From: Alphaproteobacteria bacterium
Lineage (GTDB): Bacteria > Pseudomonadota > Alphaproteobacteria > Sphingomonadales > Sphingomonadaceae
Assembly: GCA_030426245.1 (NCBI GenBank)
Contig: JAUHYZ010000009.1
Span: forward strand, 1 to 64,000
Direction of reading: 5' to 3'
Length of the DNA: 64,000 nt
Shown one piece after another: positions 44,303 to 54,891 of the stretch (within the stretch, counting starts at the first letter, position 1; each line of letters begins with the position of its first letter). Below the pieces are notes generated by a model. That model saw only the letters and a list, made by a program, of their open reading frames with translations, had not been told where the DNA came from and did not search any database. A program made the translations under genes and the position numbers.

Positions 44303-45727
44303 TCAATTCACTGCCGGATCGGCCTCGTTTGGCGGGTTCTGCCACCCGCCGCCCAACGCCTTGAACAGATCGACGCGGACCGAGCCGAGCCTCTGGATCG
44401 AGGCGGCATTGGCTGCCCGTGCGTCGAGTAGTTCTCTCTGCGCCACAAGAACGTCGAGATAGGCCAGAGAGCCTGCTCGATAACGTTGATCGGCCATGCG
44501 ATAGGCGTTTTCCGAGCGCTCCGCCGCTTCCTGCAGCGCGCGCTGCCGTTCTTCTTCATTGGCAACACGGGCAAGTGCCTGTTCCACTTCCTTGAGCGCC
44601 GTAAGGACGGCGCCGTCGAATGCGGCAAGCGAGGCATCGCCCTGCGCCTCTGCCTGACGCAAGCGCGCCCGCGCGACGGCCATGTTGGGGAAACTCCAGG
44701 AAATGAGCGGGCCGAGGGAGAAAGAAAACGAATCGTCCCCCTGCACATTGTCATTGCGCAGGAAATTGCCCGCCCCCCCCAGAGTGATCCGCGGATAGAG
44801 ATCTGCCGTTGCCACTCCGATCCGTGCCGTGTCGGCCGCCAACATCCGTTCCGCTTCGCGCAGATCGGGCCTGCGGCGCAGGAGCGACGCAGCATCACCC
44901 ACCGGTAGGGCGCTGACGGCAAGCTCGGGCGGAGCCGTGCATTCGTGGGCAGCGGCGGGAACATTGGCCGGCGTCGTGCCAAGCAGCGCCGCGAGTTCGA
45001 ACAGCGCCGCCTGACGCTGAGCTTCCACGGTCGGAAGCTCGGCTCTTGCGCGAGCGGATAGCGCCGCCGCCCGTTCCACGTCCAGTCTGGCTGCCGCTCC
45101 GGCGCGTTCCAGCGTCGTCGTCAGATCCAGCGCTTCTTCGCTGGTTCGCGCTGAGCCTGCGGCAACCTCCCGTGCAAGCCCCAGCGCGCAGGCATCGAGA
45201 TAGCTGCGCGTCGTTTCCGCCGCGACCATGACGCGAACGGCATCCCGCGCGGCCTGGCGGGCCTGTGCGTCCGCTTCGGCCGCACGTATTGCCTGGCCGA
45301 TCCGCCCGAAGAGGTCGACTTCCCAGGAAACGCTTGCGCCCGCAGTGGTTGAGAACTGGGTGTCTCCCGTGGTCCCCCCGCCCGGCAGTGAATCGCCATA
45401 GGTTGCTCCGCCGCTGAGATCGGTTTCCGGCAGGCGCCCTGCGCGGTTCTCCTGAACCACGGCGCGCGCTTTCGCGAGATTCGCCTCGGCAACGCGCAGG
45501 TCGGTATTGGCGGCGAGTGCCCGTTCGACGAGTGCGCTGAGATCCGGATCGTCATACAGACGCCACCAATCGTCCGGCACCGGCATAGCCGGATCGAACA
45601 CGCCTGAGCGAGTGACGAAATCGCCCTGCGCCGTTTCAGGAGCCAAGGGCCGTTCATAGGCCGGAGCGGTGGCGCAGGCCGCCGCAAGCAGCGGCGCGAT
45701 TGCCGATAGGATACGCCAATTACGCAT
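44303..45727 (-). CDS. RND efflux outer-membrane lipoprotein (NodT/OprM family)
   Basis: The 474-residue TolC-like channel has the lipoprotein signal 'LLAAACATAP' with lipid-Cys at about 19, then 'DDWWRLYDDPDLSALVERALAAN' family features (shown in part: DPDLSALVERALAANTDLR) and long coiled-coil helices in two repeats. The start ATG at 45727 overlaps the RND pump stop by 8 bases. It completes the tripartite pump MFP–RND–OMF encoded in order on the minus strand. Confidence 0.93.
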   Translation of the reverse strand: MRNWRILSAIAPLLAAACATAPAYERPLAPETAQGDFVTRSGVFDPAMPVPDDWWRLYDDPDLSALVERALAANTDLRVAEANLAKARAVVQENRAGRLPETDLSGGATYGDSLPGGGTTGDTQFSTTAGASVSWEVDLFGRIGQAIRAAEADAQARQAARDAVRVMVAAETTRSYLDACALGLAREVAAGSARTSEEALDLTTTLERAGAAARLDVERAAALSARARAELPTVEAQRQAALFELAALLGTTPANVPAAAHECTAPPELAVSALPVGDAASLLRRRPDLREAERMLAADTARIGVATADLYPRITLGGAGNFLRNDNVQGDDSFSFSLGPLISWSFPNMAVARARLRQAEAQGDASLAAFDGAVLTALKEVEQALARVANEEERQRALQEAAERSENAYRMADQRYRAGSLAYLDVLVAQRELLDARAANAASIQRLGSVRVDLFKALGGGWQNPPNEADPAVN

Positions 45728-48700
45728 AGCTGGGGGCTTCTCCGAAAGGCTCGTCATCCGTGACCGGCCTTTCCTTGCCGCGATGGTCGGTCGCAATCAG
45801 CGTATAGATCGTCGGCAGAACGAAGAGCGTAAACAATGTCCCGATCAGCAGACCCATGATCACCACTACGCCGATGGCAAACCGGCTCGCCGCGCCGGCC
45901 CCTCCGGCGAACAGCAGCGGTATAAGGCCCGCCACCATTGCCGCCGTCGTCATGAGAACCGGCCGCATACGTACGCCGGCGGCATGCTGAATCGCTTCCT
46001 GGCGGTCCCATCCCTGATGTTTTTGCATCTGGTTGGCGAAGGACACCATCAGGATGCCGTGCTTGGAAATGAGGCCGATCAGCGTCACCAGCCCGATCTG
46101 TGTGTAGATATTGATGGTCGTGAAGCCGAGATAGAGCGGTGCCAGCGCCCCGCATACGGCAAGCGGCACGGTAACCAGAATGACCAGCGGATCGCGGAAA
46201 CTGTTGAACTGTGCCGCCAGCACCAGAAAGATCACGATCAATGCAAAGCCGAAGGCAGTTGTCAGGCGATCGCCTTCCGTTACATATTGGCGGCTGTTGG
46301 AAAGCCAGTCGACACTTGTGCCCGGCGGCACGGGCTGGTTCTGCAGAAAGTCGACCGCTTGCCCCATCGTCACATCCGGGGCGAGTACGGCCGACAGGGT
46401 TGCCGAGTTCATCTGGTTGAATTGCGGCAGCAGATTGGGCTGCGCTCGCATTTCCACATTCACGACATTGGATAGCTGCACCAGTTCGCCGGAAGCAGCT
46501 CTTACGTAATATTGGCCAAGGTCGCTTGGATCGACCCTTTCATCCTGCGGGACCTGGACGATCACGTCATAGGACCGGTCGAACCAGTTGAAGCGGTTGA
46601 CCAGGTTTTCGCCCACCAGCAAGGCAAGTGTGTCCGCGATCTCGGCCATGTTGACGCCCAGTTCGCCCGCTTTGTCCCGGTCGATGGTGATGTGCGCTTC
46701 CGGGCTGTCGAAAGCGAGATCGCTGTCGACGAAGGCAAACAGGCCGCTGCCCCAGGCGGCGCCTTTCAGCTCCTCGAGCGTCTGGTATATCTGCGAGAAA
46801 TCGTCTGCCGATTTGATCACCATCTGCACCGGCAAGCCGCCGGTACCAGCTGGCAGAGGGCTGTCCTGGAAAGCTGTCGTAATGACGCCGGTGACATTTG
46901 CCGTTTTGGCCGCAAGTTCTGCCTGAATGTCGTCAGCGCTCCGCTCACGCTCGGCCCAGTCGGTTAGAACAACGCCGCCGAAGCCCGTCGACATGTTACT
47001 GAAGCCGACGCCGAAGAAGGTGTGGGCATATTCTGGAAGCTCACGAAACATGGCTTCGATCTCGGCGCTGTGCCGGCCGGTATAGTTGACGTTGGCATAT
47101 TTCGGTGCCTTCGCCTGCACAAAGACGTAACCCATATCCTCCTGCGGGGCGAGCTCGCGCTCCGCGCCGGTGAAGAGCACGACAATCGTGCCAAGGATCG
47201 CCACACACACGATCAGCACGGCCGAGCGGGCAAGTAGTGTTTTGCGCAGCAGGGCCTCATAACTCTTGGTCAGGCGGCGCATGGTGCCTTCGATCTTCTG
47301 TGCAAGTTTGCCTTCCGACACTTCGGAATTGAGCAGCCATCCGCTCATCATCGGCGAAAGCGTGAGCGCAACGACGCCGGAGACGATGACGGAGCCGGCC
47401 AGGGTGAAGGCGAACTCCTTGAACAAAGCCCCTGTGAGCCCGCCCATCATACCGATCGGTGCGTAAACCGCAGCCAGCGTAAGGGTCATCCCGATGACAG
47501 GGCCGACAATTTCTCGCGCACCGATGATCGCGGCGTCGAAGGACGATTTTCCCTCTTCGATATGGCGGTGGATGTTCTCGACCACGACGATCGCGTCGTC
47601 GACCACCAGCCCAATCGCAAGGACCATTGCCAGCAGAGTAAGCAGGTTGAAGGAGAAGCCGAACATATACATCAGCGCCACGGTGCCGAGCAAAGACAGC
47701 GGGATCGTGACGATCGGGATGATGACGGCGCGCACACTGCCCAGAAACAAGAAGATAACGGCGATCACTATGATGACCGCTTCCAGTACAGTGTGCGCCA
47801 CTTCCCTGATGGAAGCATCCACGAAACGCGCGCTGTCGAACACACTTATTACTTCCACGCCTTCGGGCGCTGCATCCCTGATCTGCGGAATGAGTTTGTT
47901 TATGGCATCGACGATTTCGAGGGGATTGCCATCGGGTGTAGGCGTTATCGCCAGAGTGGCCGAAGGTATGCCAGACGAAATTGCGATGGAATCGTAGTTC
48001 TGGCTACCCAGCTCCACTGTGGCGACATCGCCCAGGCGCACTATGCCTGCATCCGATTTCTTCAGAACCATGTCACGAAACGCAGCAGCGTTTTGAACAT
48101 CAGTGTCCGCTGTTATGTTGAAAAGTGTATCGTTGCCTCTCAATTGGCCGGGCGCTGCCTGAACATTGTTCGCACGCAATGTCGCCGATACGTCGGAGGC
48201 GGTGAGCCCGCGCGCTGCCAGCTTCATCGGATCGATCCACACGCGCATGGCGGGACCTGCGCCGCCCGAAAAACTGGCAGATGCGACACCAGGGATGGAT
48301 GTCATCATCGGCTGAGCGACGCGTGACGCGAAGTCGATCATATTCGATCTATCGACAGTCTCGCTCCTGAAAGCGATATATTGGATGGCCGAGGCCCCGT
48401 CGGTGATCTTTGTAACGACCGGATCGAATACGCCGTCCGGCAAGCGGTACTGGACCTGTTGAACCTTCGACAGGATTTCCGTCATCGTCCGGTCGGCATC
48501 GGCATTGAGAACCAGCTTGGCCGAAATGTGGCTGCTGCCTTGGGTCGAGGTGGACGTCACATAGTCAATACCGCTTGCAGTTGCGATCGCCTGGGAAATC
48601 GGCGTGGTGACGAACCCTTGCATCACGTCCTGCGTTGCACCGGGAAACGCCGTAGCGATCGTGATCGTGGCGCTTTCCATGGCGGGATACTGGCGCACGG

Positions 48701-48797
48701 GCAGGCTGAACACGGCGCTAAGCCCGGCCAGAGAGATCAGAAGGCTGATGACGATCGCCAGTGTCGGCCGCCGAATGAAGAGATCGGTAAACCGCAT
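45720..48797 (-). CDS. RND efflux pump, inner-membrane permease (HAE1 type)
   Basis: This 1025-residue proton/drug antiporter of the AcrB/MexF/MdtB type has 12 membrane helices and two large periplasmic loops. TM4 carries the proton-relay Asp pair in 'LAIGLVVDDAIVVVENI' (about residue 400), and the N-terminus 'FIRRPTLAIVISLL' is typical. It follows the membrane-fusion gene by one base (TGA-A-ATG). The substrate range cannot be read from sequence. No dedicated TetR or MarR regulator adjoins the operon. Confidence 0.95.
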   Translation of the reverse strand: MRFTDLFIRRPTLAIVISLLISLAGLSAVFSLPVRQYPAMESATITIATAFPGATQDVMQGFVTTPISQAIATASGIDYVTSTSTQGSSHISAKLVLNADADRTMTEILSKVQQVQYRLPDGVFDPVVTKITDGASAIQYIAFRSETVDRSNMIDFASRVAQPMMTSIPGVASASFSGGAGPAMRVWIDPMKLAARGLTASDVSATLRANNVQAAPGQLRGNDTLFNITADTDVQNAAAFRDMVLKKSDAGIVRLGDVATVELGSQNYDSIAISSGIPSATLAITPTPDGNPLEIVDAINKLIPQIRDAAPEGVEVISVFDSARFVDASIREVAHTVLEAVIIVIAVIFLFLGSVRAVIIPIVTIPLSLLGTVALMYMFGFSFNLLTLLAMVLAIGLVVDDAIVVVENIHRHIEEGKSSFDAAIIGAREIVGPVIGMTLTLAAVYAPIGMMGGLTGALFKEFAFTLAGSVIVSGVVALTLSPMMSGWLLNSEVSEGKLAQKIEGTMRRLTKSYEALLRKTLLARSAVLIVCVAILGTIVVLFTGAERELAPQEDMGYVFVQAKAPKYANVNYTGRHSAEIEAMFRELPEYAHTFFGVGFSNMSTGFGGVVLTDWAERERSADDIQAELAAKTANVTGVITTAFQDSPLPAGTGGLPVQMVIKSADDFSQIYQTLEELKGAAWGSGLFAFVDSDLAFDSPEAHITIDRDKAGELGVNMAEIADTLALLVGENLVNRFNWFDRSYDVIVQVPQDERVDPSDLGQYYVRAASGELVQLSNVVNVEMRAQPNLLPQFNQMNSATLSAVLAPDVTMGQAVDFLQNQPVPPGTSVDWLSNSRQYVTEGDRLTTAFGFALIVIFLVLAAQFNSFRDPLVILVTVPLAVCGALAPLYLGFTTINIYTQIGLVTLIGLISKHGILMVSFANQMQKHQGWDRQEAIQHAAGVRMRPVLMTTAAMVAGLIPLLFAGGAGAASRFAIGVVVIMGLLIGTLFTLFVLPTIYTLIATDHRGKERPVTDDEPFGEAPSYA

Positions 48798-48798
48798 T

Positions 48799-49959
48799 TC
48801 AGCCGGCCTCCGGTCCGGCCAGCTCGGTGACCTTCACGGTTGCGCCCGGTTGAACGCGCAATTGCCCTTGCGAGATGACGACGTCACCCGCTTCGAGGCC
48901 GGATTCCACAATCACATTATTGCCGATGCGGCGGCCCGTGCGGACCGCGACAATCTCTGCCTTGCCGCCTTCTTTCGCATTCTCCCCGCGAATGACGATG
49001 ACATTGTCACCCTGTGCGGAGGTCTGGATCGCAGTGAGCGGCACGACAATCGCGTTCTCCTGCGGGGGAAGCTCGACGGCGGCAGTCACATACATGCCCG
49101 GCCTCAGGACATGATCGGGATTGGCCAGGCGGGCCTGCACGCGGACATTGCGGGTTTCTTCGTCCAGCTTGGGTTCGATGCTGGTCAGCCGTGCAGTGAA
49201 ACTGCGATCCGGATAGGCATCGGTCCCAATGCGAACCGTCTGCCCGGGTTCAATTGCGCCGAGCTGCTGCTGCGGAACGGAGAAATCGACGAACAGCGTA
49301 TCCAGTGCCGTGAGCGTTGCGATCGGGTCTCCGGCATTCAGATATTGCCCGGGATCGATCTGCCTGATGCCCAGGCGCCCTGAGAAGGGAGCGCGCACTT
49401 GCTTCTCGCGGATGCGCGCATCGAAACGGGCAACTTCGGCCAGTGCCTGATCGAGCTGAGAGCGCCGCTCCTCCAGCAATTCCCTGGGTTCTGCTCCGGT
49501 GGGTGCAAGCTCTTCGGAGCGTTCGAACTGTATTCGGGCGAAGTCGGCGCGTGCCTTGGCGGCCGTCCGGTCTGCTTCCTCGGGCCCGGCGTAAAGCTGT
49601 ACCAGCAAGTCGCCGGAGCGCACGTAGTCGCCGGCGCTGAACCGCAGGGCGCTGACGCGCCCGGCGACTTCGGGTGCGAGCATGACCTCTCTCACCGCGC
49701 TCAGGCTGCCCACGGCCTCCAGTTCCCTGGGGGCAAGCTGCGGCTCCACGACCATTGCGGCCACCGCCGTTTCCTGTGCTTGCCATGCCTGCCCGCCGCC
49801 CGATCGGATGGCGCGCCATGCAAACAGCCCGCCGAGCACTATGGCGAGAATGACAATCGTTAACACGATCGTCCGGCGTGACGCGCCTTGGGAAGAAGAA
49901 GCCTCCCTATCCGGGGCCGATTCACTGGAGCTCTCAGTGAATTCTGGGTTGTCACTCAT
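48799..49959 (-). CDS. RND efflux periplasmic adaptor (membrane fusion protein)
   Basis: The 386-residue protein has a Ser/Glu-rich cytoplasmic N-terminus, one anchor helix ('TIVLTIVILAIVLGGLF'), and a split lipoyl domain ('APEVAGRVSALRFSAGDYV' and 'VRAPFSGRLGIRQIDPGQYL') around a helical hairpin. A beta-barrel domain ends it. It links the RND pump to the outer-membrane channel and is first in the operon; the promoter should lie in 49960–50101, where I saw no obvious operator. Confidence 0.94.
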   Translation of the reverse strand: MSDNPEFTESSSESAPDREASSSQGASRRTIVLTIVILAIVLGGLFAWRAIRSGGGQAWQAQETAVAAMVVEPQLAPRELEAVGSLSAVREVMLAPEVAGRVSALRFSAGDYVRSGDLLVQLYAGPEEADRTAAKARADFARIQFERSEELAPTGAEPRELLEERRSQLDQALAEVARFDARIREKQVRAPFSGRLGIRQIDPGQYLNAGDPIATLTALDTLFVDFSVPQQQLGAIEPGQTVRIGTDAYPDRSFTARLTSIEPKLDEETRNVRVQARLANPDHVLRPGMYVTAAVELPPQENAIVVPLTAIQTSAQGDNVIVIRGENAKEGGKAEIVAVRTGRRIGNNVIVESGLEAGDVVISQGQLRVQPGATVKVTELAGPEAG

Positions 49960-50101
49960 CTAACGGGTCCCGTGAGGAGAGAAGTTCTGGTGCCTTCGGA
50001 ATTGCAAGGTGGTCGCCGCAAGAGCGGCCAATAACAAGAGCGGAGCAATAGCATTTTCATCCTTGAGAATCAGGGTGCCGAACCGCTGGCACAAACGGGG
50101 A

Positions 50102-51898
50102 CTAGGACGAATCTTCCTGCGGCCTTGTCGGCAGCGTTTCATTCAGCGGGGTCCCGTCCAGTCTTGAGAGGAGGAAGATGAATCCGCCGATCCAGGCGGC
50201 AAAGAACAAGCCTGTGATGACATTGCCGTAGATCAGGAACATGCCGAGCAGCCCGGCCGCCACGAGATAATAGGTCATCGGGATCAGCGTCTTGCGGATC
50301 AGATCGCCTTCGCGGCCGATCAGGCCCACCGTTGCAGCTGCGGCCACTACATTGTGGACCGCAATCATGTTCCCGCCGGCACCGCCGACGGCCTGCAACG
50401 CGACGACCTTGGCCGATTGCGCGAGATCCAGGCCGATGAGATCGGCAGTCGAGAACTGGAATCCTGCAAACATCATGTTGCTGACCGTGTTGCTGCCAGC
50501 CAGAAACGCGCCGAAGCCGCCGATCCAGGGTGCAAGCAGGGGCCACATGCCGCCCACGCCTTCCGCCATGCTGCGGGCCAGCACATCGGGCATGGAATCA
50601 TAGTTGGCACTTCCCGAATTGATGAACACCTGCACCATGGGAACGGCCAGCATCAGCGCCGGGGCCGCGCCCAGGACATTGCTGAACGTTTGCGTCCAAG
50701 CACGGCCAAAACCTCCGCGCCGGTGCATGCCGGTAAAGAAGTAGGTGATCAGCGAAACCAGGATCAGAACTGTGCCCGGCGACCAGAAGGGTTGCCAGCT
50801 GGGCACAACGCCCGTGCCGAACAGTTCGGGCAGGCGCAAGGTGAAGGGCGCCTCACCGGCCCTGAGCGTATCGTCCACCCACTGAATGCTGCGGGTGAAG
50901 ATCAGAATTGCAACAACCACTACATAGGGCATCCATGCCTGATGCATCGGATAGTCCTTGCCGGTGCTGACGGACCGCTCCGCCTTCACCTTGCCCATCC
51001 ATTCGGGCAGCCACTCGTGCTGCGGGGCGAAGTCGAAACTCTCCTTCGGCAGGAACAGGCCCGCCCGCGCGGCCGGAATGACGATCAGCAGCCCGACCAT
51101 CCCGCCAACCAGAGAGGGGAACTCCGGCCCCAGAAATATTGCTGCCAGGTAATAGGGTATGACCATGGCCAGGCCAGCGAAGAGGGCGAATTTCCAGATC
51201 TTGAGCCCTTCGCGGAAAGACTGTTTCTCGCCGAAGAAGCGCGTAAGCATCATCGACATCAGCAGCGGGATGAGGAAGCCGACCAGCGCGTGGACCAGCG
51301 CCACATTGGTGCCGATATACAGGACATATTCGTGGAACGGCATGTCGCCGATGGCGGTCAGTACCCGTTCCTGGCCAGTCAGGCCGTTATTGACGCCCAC
51401 CAGAATGGGGGTGCCGGCGGCGCCGAAGCTGACCGGCGTGGACTGGATGATCAGCGCCACCATGACCGCGGCCATGGCAGGAAATCCGATGGCCAGCAGC
51501 AGCGGAGCGGCCACTGCCGCCGGTGTGCCGAAGCCCGATGCGCCTTCGATGATCGAGCCGAAGAGCCATGCGATGATGATCGCCTGAACCCGCCTGTCGG
51601 GTGAAATGGAAATGAAGCCGTGCTCGATCGTGGCGATGAGGCCGCCTTCGCGCAGCGTGTAGAACAGCAGGATGGCCCCGAACACGATGTAGAGCAGAGA
51701 AACACCGGTCACCATTCCGTCTATGGTCCGGGCAGCGACAACCGGTCCGTCCACACCCCACAGGAACAGCGCGACAGCGGCCGTCGCAGCATAGGCAACC
51801 GCCATGGTCGTCCTGGCGGGCTGCCGGAAGACCACCATCAGGCCGAAAATGATGATCAGCGGCAACAGTGCCAAAATAACCTGGACGCTCTGTGACAT
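50102..51898 (-). CDS. L-lactate permease family transporter (LldP/GlcA)
   Basis: The 598-residue protein has about 13 or more membrane helices. Family signatures are '[20 protein letters not shown]', '[19 protein letters not shown]' and '[19 protein letters not shown]'. It imports lactate or glycolate with protons. A strong AGGGGGAAGG ribosome site precedes the ATG. No lactate dehydrogenase gene is nearby, so substrate assignment rests on family alone. Confidence 0.93.
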   Translation of the reverse strand: MSQSVQVILALLPLIIIFGLMVVFRQPARTTMAVAYAATAAVALFLWGVDGPVVAARTIDGMVTGVSLLYIVFGAILLFYTLREGGLIATIEHGFISISPDRRVQAIIIAWLFGSIIEGASGFGTPAAVAAPLLLAIGFPAMAAVMVALIIQSTPVSFGAAGTPILVGVNNGLTGQERVLTAIGDMPFHEYVLYIGTNVALVHALVGFLIPLLMSMMLTRFFGEKQSFREGLKIWKFALFAGLAMVIPYYLAAIFLGPEFPSLVGGMVGLLIVIPAARAGLFLPKESFDFAPQHEWLPEWMGKVKAERSVSTGKDYPMHQAWMPYVVVVAILIFTRSIQWVDDTLRAGEAPFTLRLPELFGTGVVPSWQPFWSPGTVLILVSLITYFFTGMHRRGGFGRAWTQTFSNVLGAAPALMLAVPMVQVFINSGSANYDSMPDVLARSMAEGVGGMWPLLAPWIGGFGAFLAGSNTVSNMMFAGFQFSTADLIGLDLAQSAKVVALQAVGGAGGNMIAVHNVVAAAATVGLIGREGDLIRKTLIPMTYYLVAAGLLGMFLIYGNVITGLFFAAWIGGFIFLLSRLDGTPLNETLPTRPQEDSS

Positions 51899-52053
51899 GC
51901 CTTCCCCCTATGGCTGTGCAGCGATTCTCTAGTTCGATCGATTGCCAGACCATTCTTGCCGCGATTGCCCCGGACAATACAAGGCGGTTAATGGGAGGGC
52001 CCGCTCTGCCTGCCAAATATGGGGCAGCAGAATTTGCAGCGGATAGCGTGGAG

Positions 52054-52129
<76 letters not shown>

Positions 52130-52157
52130 CCGCATAGGCTTTCGTCGCCCCTTTGCT

Positions 52158-53045
52158 CTAACAGGCGCCGAAGGTCCAGCCTTCGGTTTGCGCAATTTTC
52201 CGCTTCATTGCTTCGGGAGCCCATAATTGCGGCTGCGCAGCGGCGATACGCAGCCAGGCTGCAGTCAGCAATGCATCGCTGCTGTGATCGTCGATCGCGC
52301 CGGAACCGGATACAGGCGGGCTGCCGAGGTTTGCCAGCGCAGCGTTGAGCCCCGCATAGTCGCGCATCTTGCTGGCAGAGGCCGTGCGCCGCGCCGCGAT
52401 GGCCGCCAGGCTGGTATAAATCTCCACGATCACAGAGCCGCTGCGGGGCAGGGGATCGACCGGCCAGACCGGGATCCGCCCGTTCAACCGGTGGAGCATC
52501 CGCATGCCCGTAAGGCTGGATTTGCCGACCTGCGCCGCGCCCACCAGGTTGAAATTGCTGTAGGGCTTGCAGCCATGTGCCGCCTGGCGGATCTCGGTCA
52601 CGCGGAAGCGCCCGCGCCGGTCCGCCGCATCGGGGGCATGGAAGAATTCGCCTTCGCGCCCGCCATGCCTGCGGAAATAGCGGCTGGCTTCTGCATGGTC
52701 GACGAAACTGGTCGCGGCCAGATGCGGATCGCCGGCGCAGATTTCTTCCACCAGCGCCCATAATGCGCGGGCATTGGCAGGGCTGCGGCTCCAGCCGGGA
52801 AAGAACGCACCCTGATCGGCGAAGGGCAGCGACATGCCCAGATCGAGCCCAACCAGCGTATCCTCCGGCATTTCGTTGAGCAGCCAGTCCAGCACATCCT
52901 GGCGGGACCAGGGCTTGTCTTTCGAGATGAGGCGGGGCCGCGCGCCATCGGCATCCGCAATCGCCACGGCAATGCCGCGCTGGCGCTCGGCCGCGGCGCC
53001 GGACCAGTCCACGGCCACGAAATGGGCGAAATGCGCGGCGCTCAT
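52158..53045 (-). CDS. Hypothetical protein, RNase-H-fold/DUF429-like
   Basis: The 295-residue protein opens with 'HFVAVDWSGA' and has 'VGLDLGMSLPF' in the middle and 'HSSDALLTAAWLR' near the C-terminus. This arrangement of acidic residues on strands suggests an RNase H/actin-like fold as in DUF429, but I cannot confirm membership. The ATG at 53045 overlaps the rarA stop by 4 bases (ATGA), implying co-translation with this DNA-repair gene and possibly a nucleic-acid role. Confidence 0.75.
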   Translation of the reverse strand: MSAAHFAHFVAVDWSGAAAERQRGIAVAIADADGARPRLISKDKPWSRQDVLDWLLNEMPEDTLVGLDLGMSLPFADQGAFFPGWSRSPANARALWALVEEICAGDPHLAATSFVDHAEASRYFRRHGGREGEFFHAPDAADRRGRFRVTEIRQAAHGCKPYSNFNLVGAAQVGKSSLTGMRMLHRLNGRIPVWPVDPLPRSGSVIVEIYTSLAAIAARRTASASKMRDYAGLNAALANLGSPPVSGSGAIDDHSSDALLTAAWLRIAAAQPQLWAPEAMKRKIAQTEGWTFGAC

Positions 53046-54364
53046 TTGCCCTGGCGTTCGGCGCGCAGGCGGTTCCAATAGGCAATGCGTTCGGCCACCT
53101 GCCGTTCGAAACCGCGCTCAACCGGCGTGTAATAGGTCTGCGGCTCCATCTCTTCGGGCCAGTAATTGTCGCCTGAGAAGCCTTCGTCGGTCTGGTGATC
53201 GTAAGTGTAGCCTTCGCCGTAACCGATATCCTTCATCAGCCTGGTCGGCGCGTTGAGAATATTGGCGGGCGGCATCAGGCTGCCGGTCTCCTTGGCGCTG
53301 CGCCAGGCAGCACCCATCGCCTTGTAGGAGGCATTCGATTTGGGCGCGGTGGCAAGGTAGAGGCAGGCCTGCACGATGGCGAGTTCGCCTTCCGGGCTGC
53401 CGAGAAATTCATAGGCTTCCTTTGCCGCGAGGCATTGGGTCAGCGCCTGCGGGTCTGCCAGGCCGATATCCTCGCTGGCAAAGCGGACCAGGCGGCGCAG
53501 CACGTAAAGCGGCTCCTCGCCTGCCGTCAGCATCCGCGCCATGTAGTAAAGCGCGGCCTGCGCATCCGATCCGCGCAGGCTCTTATGCAAGGCAGAGATA
53601 AGGTTGTAGTGCCCGTCGCGATCCTTGTCGTAAACGGCGACGCGGCGCTGAAGAAACTGGCTGAGCCCTGCGGGATCGAGCGGCTCAGGGATCTTCGCGG
53701 AATAGAGCGTCTCTGCCTGGTTGAGCAGGAAGCGCCCATCGCCATCGGCCGACGCGACCAGTGCCTCGCGCGCCTCTGCGGTCAGAGGCAGGGGGCCTTC
53801 CAGCTCCTCTGCGCGGTGGAGCAGGGCGCCCAGCGCAGGCGCGTCCAGCCGGTGGAGGATCAGCACCTGCGCGCGGCTGAGCAGCGCGGCGTTTAGGGCG
53901 AAGCTGGGGTTTTCGGTTGTCGCGCCAACCAGCGTCACAGTGCCGCGTTCCACGAAGGGCAGGAAACCGTCCTGCTGGGCGCGGTTGAAACGGTGGATCT
54001 CGTCCACGAACAGCAGGGTGCGTTGCCCGGCCTGCGCGGCCTTGTCCGCCTCGGCAAAGGCCTTCTTGAGATCCGCCACTCCGGAAAAGACCGCGCTGAT
54101 CGCCACGAAACGCATGCCGACACTGTCCGCCAGCAGCCGTGCAATGCTGGTCTTGCCGGTGCCGGGCGGTCCCCACAGAATCATGCTGGAAAGCTTGCCA
54201 GCGGCAACCATGCGCCCGATCGCGCCTTCCGGCCCGGTGAGATGTTCCTGCCCGATAATGTCGTCCAGCTTCGCCGGGCGCAGCCGGTCGGCCAGCGGTG
54301 CATCGGGGCGGGGCGCGTCGGCCGCATCGGCAGGCGGCGTCATATCTCCAAATAGGTCGGCCAT
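53042..54364 (-). CDS. rarA: Replication-associated recombination protein A (AAA+ ATPase)
   Basis: The 440-residue MgsA/WRNIP1-family clamp-loader-like ATPase acts at stalled forks. 'LADRLRPAKLDDIIGQEHL' (about 25–43) starts the AAA+ domain. Walker A is 'WGPPGTGKTS', Walker B 'LLFVDEIHRFN', sensor 1 'VGATTENPSF'. The C-terminal region contains 'SLRGSDAQAALYYMARML', typical of RarA. Its stop overlaps the downstream hypothetical gene. Confidence 0.96.
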   Translation of the reverse strand: MADLFGDMTPPADAADAPRPDAPLADRLRPAKLDDIIGQEHLTGPEGAIGRMVAAGKLSSMILWGPPGTGKTSIARLLADSVGMRFVAISAVFSGVADLKKAFAEADKAAQAGQRTLLFVDEIHRFNRAQQDGFLPFVERGTVTLVGATTENPSFALNAALLSRAQVLILHRLDAPALGALLHRAEELEGPLPLTAEAREALVASADGDGRFLLNQAETLYSAKIPEPLDPAGLSQFLQRRVAVYDKDRDGHYNLISALHKSLRGSDAQAALYYMARMLTAGEEPLYVLRRLVRFASEDIGLADPQALTQCLAAKEAYEFLGSPEGELAIVQACLYLATAPKSNASYKAMGAAWRSAKETGSLMPPANILNAPTRLMKDIGYGEGYTYDHQTDEGFSGDNYWPEEMEPQTYYTPVERGFERQVAERIAYWNRLRAERQGK

Positions 54365-54449
54365 TGCGCTACACTAAAGCAGTTTCGCAGCATTTGCATC
54401 GCTTGCCCGCACAGGAAAGCCCTATGCTGAGATTCGAATGGGGAGAGGA

Positions 54450-54890
54450 ATGATGGAGCAATCGTCTGCACAGGGCGCGCCCTGGCATTTCTGGGCGGTC
54501 GGGCTGGTCAGCCTGATCTGGAATGCCTTCGGCGCCTATGACTACACTATGAGCATGCTGCGCGATCCGGCCTATCTGGGGGATTTCCCGCCGGAGATAT
54601 TCGAGTTCCTGAACGATATGTCCGCCTGGGAAATCGGCCTGTGGAGTATTGGCGTGTGGACCGCGGTGATGGGTTCCATCCTGCTGCTGCTGCGCACGCG
54701 CTTTGCCGTGTGGGCTTTCGGCGTTTCGCTGATTGCCGCGCTGGGCAGCTTCGCCTTCCAGTTTTCACGCGACTTGCCCGCCGCGCTCGATACGCCCGCG
54801 GCCAGGCTGATCCCGCTGGTGGTCACTGTGGTGGCGGTCTTCCTGCTGGTCTATGCGATGCGCGCGCGGCGCCAGGGCCTGCTGAGCTAG
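54450..54890 (+). CDS. Small four-helix integral membrane protein
   Basis: The 146-residue protein has four hydrophobic segments (about 17–33, 62–80, 87–105, 118–137) and a conserved-looking 'WNAFGAYDYTMS' after the first. It may be a 'sugar transporter'-annotated small membrane protein common in sphingomonads; I do not assign a function. GGGAGAGGA ends just before the ATG at 54450; the next codon but one is another ATG (54453), with better spacing. An ATG at 54438 lies inside the ribosome site. It converges on the GT4 gene with 1 bp between stops. Confidence 0.8.
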   Translation: MMEQSSAQGAPWHFWAVGLVSLIWNAFGAYDYTMSMLRDPAYLGDFPPEIFEFLNDMSAWEIGLWSIGVWTAVMGSILLLLRTRFAVWAFGVSLIAALGSFAFQFSRDLPAALDTPAARLIPLVVTVVAVFLLVYAMRARRQGLLS

Positions 54891-54891
54891 C